A model generated the notes under the pieces. The model ran no database searches. It was not told the origin of the DNA and worked only from the letters and a program-made list of their open reading frames with translations. From positions 1 to 14,506 of the forward strand of contig CANQMC010000022.1 of assembly GCA_947624855.1 (NCBI GenBank): a stretch of 14,506 nucleotides of DNA, written 5' to 3'. Shown here piece by piece: positions 14,242-14,506 of this stretch (its first letter is position 1; each line of letters begins with the position of its first letter). This stretch comes from an uncultured Bacilli bacterium. GTDB taxonomy: Bacteria > Bacillota_I > Bacilli_A > RF39 > UBA660. The position numbers and the translations under genes were made by a program.

Positions 14242-14506
14242 TTGAAAAAGAAATTAATTATTATTTTAATATTGTTGATTTTATTTGTACCTATTCCATT
14301 TCATTTAAAAGATGGGGGTACAGTAGAATATAAAGCTTTAGTTTATCAAATAAGTAATGTTCATAAAATAAATAATAAAAATGGTTATGATACGGGAATA
14401 ATTATTAAAATATTTGGTTTTAAAGTTTTTGATAATGTAAAGGAAAGTGAAAATATGGATAATAAAAATAGTTATATAAATGCTAATTATAAGAATATAG
14501 ATTTTA
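14242..14506 (+). CDS. 5' part of a small membrane-anchored protein starting at TTG (3' truncated)
   Basis: An open frame runs from TTG at 14242 to the window end (88 codons). GGAGG at 14226-14230 lies 11 nt ahead, slightly long, and no in-frame ATG precedes the hydrophobic segment, so TTG is the most likely start. The product begins with a KKK cluster, then a hydrophobic helix (about 4-17) ending at PIPFHLKDGG. Next comes a soluble part with TVEYKALVYQISNVH and a GYDTGIIIKIFGFKVFDN segment. The DGGT-x-EY-x-AL-x-Y pattern is shared by small uncharacterised proteins I recall from gut Clostridia and relatives; no function is known to me. It is probably a signal-anchored or secreted protein. It sits 28 nt after the DUF1848 gene. 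The C terminus lies outside the window. Confidence 0.72.
   Translation, partial: MKKKLIIILILLILFVPIPFHLKDGGTVEYKALVYQISNVHKINNKNGYDTGIIIKIFGFKVFDNVKESENMDNKNSYINANYKNIDF

Noticed and set aside
1..14506. Mycoplasma-type code with TGA as Trp
   Set aside because: The transglutaminase-like and DUF1848 genes end at TGA right where domains end and the next RBS begins, and all Trp codons are TGG.
1..14506. CRISPR array, tRNA/rRNA, insertion sequence or prophage
   Set aside because: No regularly spaced repeats, cloverleaf, rRNA-like G+C-rich block, transposase or phage protein was seen; the long repeats are explained by the asnB paralogues.

Overview
The window is one continuous, strongly A+T-rich stretch (by eye roughly a quarter G+C) with every recognisable gene on the + strand, short gaps, strong AGGAGG-type ribosome binding sites, ATG/GTG/TTG starts, and TGA used as a stop with TGG as the only Trp codon. 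This fits a Gram-positive low-GC Bacillota, probably a reduced-genome gut lineage near Erysipelotrichales/RF39 rather than a true TGA=Trp mycoplasma. The lineage is inferred; no rRNA or marker tree was available.

Layout. (1) 1-1712: the 3' end of an unrecognised, probably extracellular protein, then a membrane-anchored thioredoxin-fold protein with a CxxC site. (2) 1736-2509: a DUF368 polytopic membrane protein (undecaprenyl-phosphate translocase family). (3) 2499-4728: a near-consensus promoter, then a two-gene operon of a divergent MurF-like Mur ligase and an alpha/beta hydrolase. (4) 4742-5606: promoter, secE, nusG and an intrinsic terminator; the usual ribosomal-protein neighbours are absent. 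(5) 5619-6985: a transglutaminase-like protein with a Cys-His-Asp pattern and a GNAT acetyltransferase. (6) 7083-13247: a self-contained four-gene operon encoding AsnB-type amidotransferase, Alr-fold racemase, D-aspartate-ligase-like ATP-grasp enzyme and a second AsnB-type amidotransferase. (7) 13278-end: a DUF1848 protein and the start of a small membrane-anchored protein that begins with TTG and runs off the window.

How it works together. Many genes point to the cell envelope: lipid-carrier recycling (DUF368), a Mur ligase paralogue, and the 7135-13226 operon. The best reading of that operon is a peptidoglycan cross-bridge module: the racemase supplies a D-amino acid, the ATP-grasp ligase attaches it, and one or both AsnB paralogues amidate the product, in analogy to the known D-Asp ligase plus AsnH pathway of lactococci and enterococci. 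The Alr-fold racemase and the duplicated amidotransferase distinguish it from that known pathway. The ligase and amidotransferase families are clear from motifs; substrate assignments are inference. No gene-free stretch exceeds about 170 bases; no tRNA, rRNA, CRISPR array, insertion sequence or prophage was seen.
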